Below, piece by piece: positions 44,701-56,420 of a stretch of 64,000 bases of DNA. A model generated the notes under the pieces. That model ran no database searches. It had not been told where the DNA came from and saw only the letters and a list, made by a program, of their open reading frames with translations. The stretch lies in assembly GCA_029204225.1 (NCBI GenBank), contig CM055113.1, positions 32,863,363 through 32,927,362 on the forward strand, read 5' to 3'. Position 1 is the stretch's first letter; every line of letters begins with the position of its first letter. The position numbers and the translations under genes were made by a program. The stretch is from Diphasiastrum complanatum (lineage: Eukaryota; Streptophyta; Lycopodiopsida; Lycopodiales; Lycopodiaceae).

Positions 44701-46798
44701 CGTGGAGGGTTCATCAGAAACAAAGTGATAGGTCGACTGTTGTAAAGAGATCAGAGATAGCAGGTGGAATGAGAGGAGAGGAGGCAAGATGAACACAAAG
44801 AAGAGCCACACGGTGGGCTTTAGGAAGGCTATGCATGAAGCTCTTGGCAATGATCAGTTATTTTCACCACCTTAGCATGTATCCATTGTAATTGATCATC
44901 ACTTTCAATGGAAGAGGCCTTGACAAGGTGGAGTGGCATGGTATATTCCCGGCCTGCTGCTTCCAGTCAATTGGAGGCTTATGTGCCTCTATCCACAGCA
45001 TCCCCAAAACTATTTCATCTCTTGCAAGTTTTACTATGTCCCAGTCTACTATCTCCGTATAAACTCTTATATGAAGATGCACTGGACAGGAAATTGTGCA
45101 AATGCCACCAGCTGTGCTGTCTTTTACGAGGGGTAACTGAATTCGGCTGGCTGTTGCTTCCAATACTACAAAAGTTTGGGATGTTCCTGCATCTACTAAA
45201 AGTCTTACATGTGCATCATTCTGAGACTGACAAATCTGAGCGAGTTGCAATTCTGACAGTCCATTTTTTTAGTCGGTATCCTCTGAACTCGCTCCTCGTG
45301 ACAACCCAGTAAGTTGATGAGGTGAGCTTATGGGTCGTTTTTGTTTCCTTGCTTACTGCCTTCTTCCTTTTCGGTGTCTTACATTTGATCCATGTTTTGG
45401 TTTTTGGAATGTGCCCCTATGCTTTGAATTTGTAGAACCGGCTGCCACATGTCGGCGTTTTGCACAATCAAAGCATGTTTGTATCTCTTGATTGTTACTT
45501 GACTTGGAAGTGCTCTTTGAGTCAAAATGTAATTCTCCAGGACCACTTCGAATAGGTCGTGTGTGCGAAGAACTTTTTATTGTCTATTCTGTCACCCTTC
45601 TGGCTTTGTGAAATGCCTGTCTACATGGGTGTTGCCTCATCCTCAATTTCTTTGATGGCTTGTAATTCTTTGGATCATTTTCCTGCTTATTCAGCAAGGT
45701 TCACATATCCCATTGCTTTATGAACATCATGAATCTTCCATTTCAGCCTCCATTCTGGTCCAAGTCGTCAAGCTGATTTTAGTACCTGTCATCAAAGTGA
45801 GTCAAGTTAATTGTATCCCCCGAGATGGTTGATCATCTTGCCCAATGTTAAAATCAAATCACAGCCCCGCCGCTTGATAGCATTTGTGCAATGTTTGTTG
45901 CTAAGCTGTTGATGTCGGACATAGGGTCGCTTTTGGTACTTGACAACACTTCAATGATCAATTTGTGATGCATTTTTTATGATTGGGATTTGGTTTCATT
46001 TATGCTTCATATATTGTCAGGAATTCTTGTACATCAGATATGAATTTACTACACTTTCAATTATTTTTACACATCACAACAAATTGTTTGCTGGTTAAAG
46101 AAAATTGCTGCTGTACACTCACAAGTAAATTGAATGGTGACAAGCTCATTTTAGTATAATCCTTTCATACAAAGAGCTCTTGATTGTGTTCCTCCCTTTT
46201 TTGTTATGGTTTCTTTGAGGGTAGGGACCCTCTATAGTTGACCCTATGTTTCATACCAGCAGTGTATGCAATTTCCTAAGTCTGTAGCAGCTTTTCATGT
46301 CAACTTCTATGTAAAAATGCATATGTAGCCCTTTTCTCTCATCTGCTGGAGTGACATATTTCATTGACATGCCAGCTTTTTGAGGAGAATGAGAATGAGA
46401 AACAGGAGCTTTTAAAGAAATGGTTAGAGGATCAAGAGGCTCTCCAGAAAGCAGCTACAGAGGTTCCACAAGAGGAAGATGACAATCTATCCGATGTATG
46501 TGGTTTTTTTTCATGCAGCGATACGCCCCCAAAACTTTGTTCTTGTAGCATTTTACCACTTAGTAAAGTGTACATTTGCCTCTCTAATATTCTTTTTGTG
46601 ACCTTGCAGGAAGCTGAATGTGTCATTTGTTTTGAGGAACTCGGAGCTAATAGAGCTTTACTAAAACCATGTGGGCATGCTAAAATTTGCCTGAATTGTG
46701 CATTGGACTTATGGAAGAACAAAAAGCCACATTGTCCAATATGCAGGGGTATTATTGCTTCAAAACCAGCTCCACCACCATCAAAGGTCTTTCTTTGA
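36277..46798 (+). CDS. XS domain, coiled-coil and C3HC4 RING finger protein, six exons
   Basis: Exons: 36277-37212, 37404-37586, 37866-38062, 41779-41929, 46376-46495 and 46610-46798. All introns are GT-AG and the phases agree (0, 0, 2, 0, 0), giving 591 residues. Residues 25-40 are acidic. C80-x2-C83 with H98 resembles the zf-XS finger. Residues 145-305 form an XS domain (LIVWPPIVIL; LVVFEDSTIGYLDAKTFEEL; FGFMALPHDMKRLDPNKTTV), the RNA-binding fold of SGS3/IDN2/FDM proteins. Residues about 305-525 are charged coiled coil. The RING has Cys533, 536, 550, His552, Cys556, 559, 571 and 574, so E3 ubiquitin ligase activity is likely. No XH domain is present. A role in RNA silencing or RNA-linked ubiquitination is inference. 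An upstream coding exon cannot be excluded; the start is the least certain point. Confidence 0.88.
38630..39400 (+). pseudogene. Ty3/gypsy RNase H fragment in intron 3 of the XS-RING gene
   Basis: The + strand encodes VETDASDFAVGAILTQNGRP (RNase H start with the catalytic Asp), SAYEKELFSIVHALKTWRHY and LTDHESLRYL. After a frameshift near 38950 it reads FDMSIRYRWGKFNTVADALS, the typical end of gypsy RNase H, and then 80 residues of linker. Integrase is absent. It is inserted in the same orientation as the host gene within the 3.7-kb intron. Confidence 0.88.
39401..41160. other. intron 3 sequence of the XS-RING gene
   Basis: AT-rich intronic DNA. Short frames have no domains. 39890-40140 contains an imprecise repetition of phrases like CCC(A/C)(A/T)(G/A)TG(G/T)(A/C)CAC(T/C)T. 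Confidence 0.4.
41161..41457 (+). pseudogene. Ty1/copia integrase C-terminal fragment in intron 3
   Basis: One open frame: TPYEVWYGKKPTVSYLRIFG, then CIFVGYSSDSKGYRLFNMD, and a stop after HDVFSF. These are the copia integrase C-terminal motifs (P.E.W.GKKP, LR.FGC, FVGYS...GYR). There is no core domain and no reverse transcriptase. It is a small fragment near the 3' end of the intron. Confidence 0.88.
41674..41729 (+). repeat. (GA)28 microsatellite close to the exon 4 acceptor
   Basis: An uninterrupted GA run of about 56 bp ending 49 bp before exon 4 of the XS-RING gene. Just before it, TTAGGCTATGTTGCTATG is duplicated at 41501 and 41524. Confidence 0.92.
42785..45990 (-). pseudogene. degenerate Ty3/gypsy gag-pol in intron 4
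   Basis: The order on the minus strand is that of a gypsy element. A knuckle-like CFDCAKRRHVAAG near 45460 has lost its last Cys. The aspartic protease around 45250-44864 reads VRLLVDAGTSQTFV and LGMLWIEAHKPPIDW. The reverse transcriptase tail at 44083-43860 includes KGAKFDWSTPCQDAF. RNase H at 43859-43540 includes APILALPDSSKHFIVENNAS (catalytic Asp replaced by Asn) and TLYTDHQPLRYLKTQKHLS. Integrase C-terminal traces lie at 43162-42785. Frameshifts are frequent. It accounts for most of the 4.4-kb intron. Confidence 0.82.
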
Positions 46799-48754
46799 AC
46801 AAAGCGGACAAAGACTTACATGTAGATGCTCAAGATGGACTTTGGAAAAGATCATGGATGTTACAGGCTAGATTGGCCATATTTGACATTTTGATGGGAC
46901 TGATGTCAATAGAGATAGCATACCTAAGCTTTCAACAATACAGTAAATACACACTTGTAGCATCAAACCCCTATAAATGAATTTGAGTTGAGACACTCTT
47001 CGAACAGGCCAAATATTCATTTCAAATGGTCAATAGTTGAGCAGTAGCTATGGCATTTAGCAGTCTAAAGTGTAGACTTTAGCAAGTTGCTCAGTGTAGT
47101 CCATTGGTATAGCAGAGAATCATGGACTTCGCAGATGCATCTTTCAATCATTGACCTCATGGCAACCGAGATACATCAGAAGTAGCAAGAATCATGCTTT
47201 ATAATCAGAACGACTTCAAAAATTCTTGCAAATGAGTTTGATAAGAGTCAATATATTGTGCTGCTCCCTTTTATAGAAGTACTTCCACCTCATGCATAAC
47301 CTCCAAATATAATGACATCAGAGTGATTACATCTCAGAAGGTTTAGTATATCCTATAGTAACTAGTTAACAAATTTGTGCTGCGCACACTGAAGCTTTGG
47401 TTTCTACGTGTGGAAGTACTTCAAGTCTCTTAAAAGGAAAATAATCATTCCAGATTGGCAAAAAAGAAACAAAAGTGCAGACTGCAACTTTGCATCAGAG
47501 ATAAGTCACCATAAAATAAATTCAGCATCTCAAAATGTATGTCATCATTTTCCATCTATGTCAAGCAACAAATCCTCACGAGCCATAGTTTGGCATGTTT
47601 ATTTCTATTTGTAACTTGTATCATAGATAGAGTTGATCCATCATAACTCTTGAAAGACTTTTTGACCATGTGTACTTGAAGATTACTTGTGGCAGCACTT
47701 TAACAAGAGTTACAGGATGTGGAAATGTTGCAGAAGAATTAAGCTCATTTGCAAATGGGAGTACCCATATCCTATTGTTGATATGTGTCGTAGGTGAATG
47801 GCGGTCACTTACCAGAGTATCAATAAAGTATGGGCTCTTTGATGCTAGGATTTTTTATGCCCAAGCAGGCTATGCCTCCATAGTTGAATTATTAGGTGTT
47901 TATGTTTATTAATGAGTGTCTCATGCATGGATGATGTTTGCTAAGTCAAATACAATATACATATGGTTAATGTGGATAGAGGCCCACCAACCATGTGGAC
48001 AAAACCATTAATCAATTTTGGCTAGGTTTGGAGGTCGTGCTACAATGGTTTAATCTTTTGGCAACATACCTAACAACTTTGAAGCTACACCTTGGCCTAC
48101 TAGAGACGAGGTAGAAAAGTTGAAATTGCAAGCCATACAATTCAAGGTCATCTAGTTGGACCCAAGAGCATCCATTGGAAATGTGTCCTACCAAAAGACA
48201 CCAAAAGAAATATTGTTTACATTGGAAGAATTCCATGGCTTGGTGTGTGGACTCATTTCATACGATAGGCTATTGCTCACAAAATACTTCAAGCAAACTA
48301 GTTGTGCTTGTGTAATAAAAGACTCCCATGACCATCATAAAAAATGTGACATATGACAAAGGTTCTTTTCATCTTTGAAGACCTTTCTTCTTCTATGCCC
48401 TTGTCTTTTTCTATCTCTTCTCTCTTGATATTGTTGATTTTAGTGTGTAGACTACAACTAGACTTGTATGACATGATTTCACACATTTGAAAGTTGTTGT
48501 ACGATGTTGTAGTATGGATTAGACCAGTAGGCAATTGGATCTTAGCATTTATAATGGGTTATGCATGATTTTACCTAAACTAGCATGCTAGAATTGAGAT
48601 TTTTTACATTGTTGATATTGTGTGATGTGCACTCAATTAAGCCAAGATCTTAGATCTATTTGTGTCATCGTTAGATTTAATTTTTCACATGGCAACAGAG
48701 CAGGTTGTAATGAATATCTCATATGAGCTTCTAAGGAGGTAGGAGCTTGTACTA
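46799..48754. other. 3' flank of the XS-RING gene and intergenic DNA
   Basis: The 3' UTR and polyadenylation site should lie in the first few hundred bases; no signal is clear enough to mark. Between 48060 and 48356 + strand pieces such as DEVEKLKLQAIQFKV and YQKTPKEILFTLEEFHGLVC read like a protein but are broken by stops, and I cannot assign them. Confidence 0.4.
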
Positions 48755-49018
48755 CTACATATGACTTCCCAACGTCTTGCTTTTGTCTTCGCTTCTTAGC
48801 AACAAACATATTTTTCCTTCTTGATCTTCCTTGATGAAGTCCTCGGGTTGCCTCATAAAGATCTCCTCTTCCAAATAGCCATTTAGAAAGGCATCAGTCA
48901 CATCAAGTTGAAATAGAGGCCAATCGAAAGTAGTTGCAAGAGAAATGATCAACCTTATAGAAACTAGTTTAGCAACAGGACCAAAAGTTTCATCAAAGTC
49001 TACTCCCTTGGTTTGCAA
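48755..49018 (-). pseudogene. Ty1/copia reverse transcriptase fragment
   Basis: Encodes GVDFDETFGPVAKLVSIRLI, PLFQLDVTDAFLNGYLEEEI and MRQPEDF, the first third of copia reverse transcriptase. The YVDD catalytic box is absent. It breaks off where the LTR repeat begins at 49033, which has itself lost its terminal bases, so the junction is a rearrangement rather than a clean insertion. Confidence 0.9.
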
Positions 49019-49032
49019 GAACGCGATGAAGG

Positions 49033-50069
49033 TTGGCAGGAGTAGCTACTGCTACTGACTGCGGTCTAATTCTCTTCCAAGCCCTAGATCGCTTTTGACG
49101 ATCTGTTGTAAAAATTGAACTTGTAAACAACAAATAATGTTGAGTAAAACAATAGCGGAAATTTAGCTACTGCTACAATGCATTCCAATATTGCAGATCA
49201 TACACATCACAGAACAGAGCATTGAGAAAATCACTTCTATATCAAAACTGAATTAAAAATATCTTTCTTGAGCACTATTCGTTTTCCAGATCAACGGGTT
49301 GGCGCAAGAGAGATGTTCTCTCACGAATAATATGACTAGCTACTGCTAATCTGTAAACTCACTCTAGAGCTATTTCAAACTTTTACAGTTCTATCTACTT
49401 TGTGTCCGTGATTGTCTTCATCTTGATGCGTCTAGCAATACATATCTTCTGAATAACATATCTGATTAGATAGATTTAACAATCTATAACTAATTTCAGA
49501 TTACAAGAGCGATGGGTTAGGCACGTCCTAACGCTCTCCTACTGACGTCATCATATCATATCAAGAAGCTGTACTTCATGGTACTTGTTTGATCTTTAGG
49601 GTCCTTTGGAGCGCGAACAGTTTCGTGTTGTTTGACCTTCTCATGTTGTTCATGCATTAGCTGCCTTCTGCCCATTGCACAGTGCCTTCACGCTGCAGAC
49701 CTTTGCATTTTGCTTAAAGACTCTTTTCGCGATTTCAAGGGCAGTGTCGTTTTTTCAAGGGGAGTGTACCTTTTTCAAGGGCACCTTTGCTTTTATTCGG
49801 AAGGCATTTGGCGACAGTGTCGCTTTTTTCCAAAGGGCAAAAAATGCGAAGGTTGGCCAGAAGCTTTTCCAAGGCATTTGGAGACAGTGTCACCTTTTTA
49901 CGTAGAAATGCGAAAAATGCGACAGTGTCGAGAAAAGTTGTCAGAGTTATTTTCTAAGTGTTTTAGACTTAGTGCTGAATTTTTCTCATGATCCAAAAAT
50001 GTGAACTGTGCGACAAAACAGTTCAAAAATGCAGATTGTGCGAAACATAGTTTGAAATGCAACAGTCAG

Positions 50070-50102
<33 letters not shown>

Positions 50103-50137
50103 GCAATGGAAAAACTAAGAAAAATGCTAAGGCTTTG
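49033..50137 (-). mobile_element. 3' LTR (truncated) of the 49.0-54.0 kb copia element
   Basis: A direct repeat of 52933-53981. It lacks the inner 110 bp present at 52821-52932 in the other copy. It contains many GCGA/TGTCGC phrases (ATGCGAAAAATGCGACAGTG near 49910) and a 31-base poly(A) run at 50069-50099 where the partner has only seven A. Confidence 0.85.
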
Positions 50138-51842
50138 TTTTGATATGTTGCCATCAGGCCCATGTATTTGAAAAGCCATTTGCACTTTATAGTCTTCATG
50201 TCTGCTAGTAATGGCTCCAGATTCTAGACATTTTTGCTCCATGGAATTCATCTTGTCTTCCATCGCTTTAATTCACTTGTTTTTATCTGGACAGCTGATG
50301 GCTTTCTCATATGTTTGAGGTTCTCCTCCATATCCACAGAACTCCTTTGATATAGAGGCTGAGCTATCAGGTACAAATCTGAGCTATCAGGTACAAATCT
50401 AACAGGTGCTCTTCTTTCCCTCGTGGATCTTCTTGGAGAGTTCGCGGTCAAATCGATGGCCTTGCCTTTGCTGACTGCTGAATTATGGTGAGTAGCAGGT
50501 GTCTTGGGTACAGGATGTGCGCCTTGTTGAGATGTTGGCAGGTCATAGTAGCCTTTGGTCGAGATTTCATAGCCGACTGGATTTCCGTCAGCCATTGTCT
50601 TTGATTCATCCAATCTGACGTCTTTGACAATCTTGATCTGTCTGTTGTCAGGCATGTAGATCATGTAGTATGATGAATGAACATCATATCCTATGAGCAA
50701 TCCTTGCTCCACCTTTTCATCCAGCTTCTCTGATCTGGAATGTGGGCGTATGCAATGCATCCAAAAATGCGCACATGTGTCAGACTTGGTTTGTTGCCCC
50801 ACCAAATCTCGTGTGGCATGGTGTGTGCAACACTGGATCTACCTGTCCTATTCTGCAGGTAGTTGGCTGTAGCTACTGCCTTAGCCCATAGAAACTTTGA
50901 TGCCTATTCTATATCCACGTATTCTCCTCCTCTGTCTATTCTCAGCTGCTTCGCCTTCTTGTCAGCTGCTTGACCTTCCATTTCTCATCCCAATTTATGA
51001 ACTCTGTGATTTTGTCTAGGGCCTCTGACTTGTTGTGGATAAAGTACAGAGCTGCAAACTTGCTGAAGTTGTCAATAAAAATGATGTAGTACTTTGAACC
51101 TCCCAAGGAGACCACATCAAACGGTCCACAGATGTCAGAGTGTACCAGTCCCAGGAGTTCTTTCATTCTGAAAGAGTCCTTGGTGAATGGTATACGTGAC
51201 ATCTTGCCTTTGTTACAAGCATCACAAGATTTCAAGCATGCTGCATCTTTGATATTGACATTAATGAATGCTCCGCTCTAGCTAGCGTTGTATAGAGCAA
51301 CTGTATTCATGTGATACAGCCTCTTGGGCCATATAATATACATCAACTCGTTGATATGGTGAGCTTGCTCTGAAGGTACTCGGATCCTGAGGTGATACAG
51401 GTTCTCCTTTCACTTTCCTATGGTGACAAGCTGAGTGGTTGCAGATTCAACCACTTCGCAGGTATTGCCTTCAAAGGTGACTGTTAGTCTTGCATCTATC
51501 ATCTTAGCAATAGATAGTAGGTCCTTCTGAAGAGTGGGCACGTATAGAGTGTCATCGAGCCTTCTGTCTCTTCCTTTGGTGCTTTAACCACAACGCTCCA
51601 CTTCCACTGACTTTGTGTTTGGAACCATCTCCCAAGATTATATATTTGGAAGATTCTGATTCTTGATAATCAGTGTTCATGTGTCTCGTTGCCACGAAGT
51701 GTGACGTTGCACCTGAATCAAGAATTATCTCTTGTGTATCTGAAATTGATGCCGCACACACATCAGCACACAAGTAAGCTGCTGGGTTCTTGCCGTTGTT
51801 GTCTCTATCTTCGGCCATCTTGGAGGACTCTAGTTCCTCCAT
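50138..51842 (-). pseudogene. Ty1/copia pol remnant (protease to start of reverse transcriptase)
   Basis: From right to left on the minus strand: protease ILDSGATSHFVA (51842-51552), pre-integrase remnants, an integrase zinc-binding part CDACNKGK, core motifs HSDICGPF and FIDNFSKF (51235-50942), then an integrase C-terminus GLLIGYDVHSSYYMIYMPD and a linker RRSTRERRAPVRF (50805-50248), and the first reverse transcriptase residues (AMEDKMNSME) to about 50160. The integrase frame is broken near 50940 and the rest of reverse transcriptase and RNase H is deleted up to the LTR. Confidence 0.87.
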
Positions 51843-52745
51843 GTAGGATGAGCTATTGTCGCTCTCCCGTCTACTTTGAGCTTTCTTGTTTTTGGGATTT
51901 CGGTTGCAGTCAATGGTTCCGTGACCCTTTTTGTGACAGTGGACACACTCTATCTTTTGATTGAGCCAGCACTTATCAACAGTGTGGCCTTCTCATGTGC
52001 ACCTCATGTAGGTCTTCTTCTCACCATTTTGTTGTCTCGGTTTATTTCTGCTCTTCCATTTGTCTTCTTTGGTTCCCTCTGACTGCTGCCTTTGATCTTG
52101 TCTTTGGTCTGACTCCCTCTTAGGCTTGAAATTCTTCTTTTGCTTCTCTTTCTTGTTGTAGAGAGCTTGATTAGAGTTATCCTTGTCATCAAGGTGTTCA
52201 TGGGCTTCCACCTCTTCTCTGATCTTGATTACAGCCTTCTCAAGGGGTGGATCTTTAGCAAGTAATGTTCGGGTCGTTTGAAACGATCTTGGTAGAGCTC
52301 ACAACAGACTCTGTTTCTCTGTTGAGACTGCATTCTCTATTCCGAAATTGTGTAGCAAGTGGAACATGTCCTTCATTCTTCTGATAAGGAGGTGAAGTCT
52401 TTACCATCCCATCTCAGATTGGTCAGCTGATCTTCAAGAAGCATAATTTGGCTTCGTGATTTTGTTTGAAATCTGGTCAGCAATGTATCCCACATTTCCC
52501 TTGCTTTGGAGAGTGTGGCTAGATCAAGTGTCAAGCTATCTTCAATGGAGGAAGATAGGATGGCTACTGTCTTGTCGTTTCTTTCTCTCCATTCCTGTAG
52601 CTCTTTTCCAGTGGTTGTGAGAATCTCTTCTGTGCCATCAACCCAGGGCCATAGACTTTCTCCTTTCACTATGCGAGAAGTCTTCACCTTTCATACTAGG
52701 AAGTTTGATCCTGAGGAGTCAAGGATCATGCAGATCTTTGATTGA
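51843..52745 (-). pseudogene. Ty1/copia gag of the 49.0-54.0 kb element
   Basis: The N-terminal capsid part lies at 52745-52373 (SGSNFLV near the start, then LWPWVDGTEE, AREMWDTLLTRFQTKS). A lysine-rich region (52211-51993) and a normal zinc knuckle CVHCHKKGHGTIDC near 51930 follow. A stop at about 51990 lies in what appears to be a first, additional knuckle (GHTVDKCW). A frame change separates capsid and knuckle parts. It is not translatable as one protein. Confidence 0.82.
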
Positions 52746-52807
52746 ATGCTGCTAATGGATGCCATAGCCTGAAGGAATTAGATAGGGCTCTGATAATCAA
52801 AGTCGTG

Positions 52808-52819
52808 GCTCTGATACCA
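52808..52819 (-). promoter_or_regulatory. primer-binding site, initiator Met tRNA type
   Basis: TGGTATCAGAGC on the minus strand, one base from the LTR end at 52821. It marks 52821-53981 as the 5' LTR. Confidence 0.88.
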
Positions 52820-52820
52820 C

Positions 52821-53981
52821 TGATGCCAAATCAGAACGAAACGAAACTGATGGGAGGAAGAAACAGCTCGAAACGAAACGAAGAAACAAAATAAAACGAA
52901 ACGAAATACAACGAAGGCCGGATAGAGCCGACTTGGCAGGAGTAGCTACTGCTACTGATTGCAGTCTAATTTTCTTCCAAGCCCCAGATCGCTTCTGACG
53001 ATCTGTTGTAAAAATTAAACTTGTAAACAACAGATAATGTTGAGTAAAACAACAGCAAAAATTTATCTACTGCTAGCATGCATTCCAATATTGCAGATCA
53101 TACATATCACAGAACAGAGCATTGAGAAAATCACTTCTATATCAGAACTGAATCTACAATATCTTTCTTGAATGCTGCCCATTTTCCAGATCAGTGCATT
53201 GGCGCAAGAGAGATGTTCTCTCTCACGAATAATATGACTAGCTACTGCTAATCTGTAAACTCACTCTAGAGCTATCTCAAACTTTTACAGGTTCTATCTA
53301 CTCCGTGTCTGTGACTGTCTTCATCTTGATGTGTCTAGAAATTTAGAGTAACATATCTAATTAGATAGATTAAACAATCTATAACTAATCCCAGATTACA
53401 AGAGTGGCGGGTTAGGCACGTCCTAACGCTCTCCTGTTGATGTCATCATATCATATCAGGAAGCTGTACTTCATGGTACTTGTTTGATCTTCCTGGTCCT
53501 TTGGAGTGCAAAGAGTTTCATGTCGTTTGACCTTCTCCTGTTGTTCGTGCATTAGCTGCCTTCTGCCCATTGCACAGTGCCTTCACGTTGTAGACATTCG
53601 CATTTTGCTTAAAGACTCTTTTTGCAATTTTAAGGGCAGTTTTGCTTTTTCAAGGGCACCTTCGCTTTTACCCGGAAGGCATTTGGCGACAGTGTCGCTT
53701 TTTCCCAAAGGGCAAAAAATGTGAAGGTTGGCTAGAAAACTTTTCTAAGGAATTTGGAGACAGTGATGCCTTTTTCGCAGAAATGCGAAAAATGCGATAG
53801 TGTCGGGAAAAGTTGCTAGAGTTATTTTCTAAGTGCTTTAGACTTAGTGCTGAATTTTTCTCATGACCCAAAAATGCGAACTGTGCGACAAAACAACTAG
53901 ACTGTGCGAAACATAGTTTAAAATGCAACAGTCCCGAAAAAAAGTAACAAAGGAAAGACTAAGAAAAATACTAAGGCTTTG
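52821..53981 (-). mobile_element. 5' LTR of the 49.0-54.0 kb copia element
   Basis: About 1.16 kb, matching 49033-50137 apart from the inner 110 bp. Its inner end is GGCATCA before the PBS. The outer end, judged by where the two copies stop matching (CTAAGGCTTTG), lacks the usual TG start on the minus strand. Beyond 53981 the flank is a gag gene of another copia family. Confidence 0.82.
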
Positions 53982-54224
53982 AAAGATAGAAACTCCCAGT
54001 TTCTTCACTAAAACATTTATCTTTATGATATGTAGAGCCATCCTAGCTCTCTTTTTGTACTTCTGGACCTCTTGGAGCTCTTGAGGCTCCTCCTCAAGTT
54101 CTAGCACAATCTTCATCACATCTTGGAGCACCAAAATGGACTCCATTCTATCCTTCCAAATAGAATAGTTGGAGGTAGATAGTCTCTCATTAGATTCCAA
54201 TAGAAAGGAACCTATAGATGCCAT
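53982..54224 (-). pseudogene. Ty1/copia gag, N-terminal fragment of another element
   Basis: Starts MASIGSFLLESNERLSTSNY and continues IWKDRMESILVLQDV...KYKKRARMALHIIKIN, clearly the same family as the gag at 26193-27542. After about 80 codons the frame meets the LTR end at 53981. The remainder of gag is not found on the other side of the element (left of 49033), so DNA was lost there. Upstream of the Met, 54225-54600 would be the leader. Confidence 0.88.
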
Positions 54225-56420
54225 GTAATAGTGAAGACTCCTTGTGATTTAGACTCATAAAATGTTGCTTGTCTCTCACTATAGGATCCTTGAAAGGTGT
54301 ACTACCAACTCCTATGCAAGATCTCGCAACAAAATGTGAGACGGATCTCACTAGCTCTACCAATCTCTCTCAAACTAATCAACCTCCCATTAATTGATGG
54401 AGTATAGGCAAAGTTTGGGTCAAATTATTTCTGGCACATGTGAAACACTCCAAGAATCCACAAATCACTCAAATACAAGCCAATTGTATGAAAGAAAGTG
54501 GCTATGACCTCAAAATGATGACTAGATCTCAAATAGATGACATTGGCAAGCCTCTTCTTGAATTTGTTGGTCAAACTAGCAAGATATGATCAAACCAAAT
54601 GTGTCCACACAGGTCTAGGTGCCCTACCTAACTCTCTTCAAAAGCTTATAACTTTTGATTGGCTCTACCAAATGGTTGAAACAAATTGCTACAAAAACTA
54701 GACAAAACTAGCTTTCAAACAAGTTATCTAGCACCAAATTTGGATCTAACTTGAAAGAGAACTTTCCAAATGAACTTGGCCGTACTTCACACGTGCTTGA
54801 GCACTGAATTTCGTACAGTATCTGAAATGATTCAATCATTATGATGATGAACCCTTTTGATCCAAATTTGCTTGAGATAGCATGGGAAATGCAACACGAC
54901 TCACTAATTAAGAAAGTTAAGCACTCAACATTTATGACTCTCATTTTTGTAAGATCTTTTGCTCGACAGTTGCAAATTTAAATTCACAGGTCTGTCCTCC
55001 TACAAACAATTAAATTCAGTTTCTAAATGTTACTCGAATTCTCATTCTTACTCACAATTTTAGCATGGCCTAGAGAGAGACTCCCCCTCTACTATGACTT
55101 GAATGCCCATATCAATCATGACTTGTCACACTTGCTATCAATATAAAAAATTGTCGAGTGCCTCAAATTTTCCTAGCACTAACTTCTACCAAAACTTTTT
55201 GTCTTTTAAAATCGTAAAACTAAATTGTCAAGCACCTTTAAGTTTTTGACACTTTTCAAATAGTCTTTTGAGTTCCAAAACATGTTTTGTGGATGTTCAA
55301 AAACATTTATGAGGCACATTTCTAAATTGTAAGTCTGATCTTTTCCAACAACTATTAAAAAAGTTATATAAACCTCACCGTTTGATCTTGGATATCAATG
55401 CTATAAAAACATATTCAATCAATTTCACAAGCCTGACATTGAAATAATGTTGTAATGATATCCTACTACCACAAATGGGAAAACACAAATGAGAGAAAAC
55501 AATCAGTTCTAAAGGTTAACATTGACTCTATTCCTTCCGATCACCATATCATTCATTCAAACAGACATTTGACCATCAACAACTATTTACAAAATTCAAT
55601 AATACCGCTAATATTGAGACAAAATATAAAAAGTTCACAATAGAAAAAACAATGCTCTTGATTGAATTAAAGATTTCCATCTACAATTAGCAATTGAATA
55701 TCAAACTACGACATTTAGTACAATCCATGAATCGAACACAACAATAATAGCAAGCTCAATTACAAATTTAATGAAAAGTGCAAGATAAATCTAAAACCCA
55801 TCCAAAGTCGTATCTAAAATTAACAAGAGCTAAAATTTGAACTTTATATGATCAACCTCAAATTTACAAACAAGTTTCTTGGAGCCAATAATGAGTTAAA
55901 CCATTTTCATTTCTATAACAAAACATTGGTTTGGCCACCTATTGAGTTATTATAGAATAAAATAATAATCCAAAAAATTTATCAAAAATAATTCTTGATG
56001 TCTTATCACTCCTATTGTTGTCCTTAAAGGTAAATCACCTAAATATCATACTAAAGATCTTATCATTCTTGTAGTTGTCTTTAGAGATAAATCACGTAAA
56101 TGTCTTATCGCTCTTATGTTTGTCTTTAAAAAAAACTCGATTAATTCTTTTCAAAATAAAATTTTGGACACAATCTTTTTCTCTAGTACCTCTTAAATGT
56201 GTTTTGACACCTAGCAACCTGACAGTAGAAAGCACAACAATATTTGTGTGGCTCTGCCACACAAAACTTGAATTCCTAAAAAAGTTATAAAACAATGATA
56301 TTCTAACATATTTTCACAATTCTAGCTTGACCATTTTTAGTCACATGCATTGTAATTGGCAAGAAGGCCATGTAAAATGATGTTAAGACAGACAGAATTT
56401 ACCTCCAAACTAACGATCTG
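54225..56420. other. AT-rich intergenic sequence
   Basis: No coding signal beyond short frames. A phrase CTTATC(A/G)CTC...TTGT(C/T)(G/C)TTTA(A/G)AG recurs near 56000, 56055 and 56105. Nothing more is supported. Confidence 0.4.
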
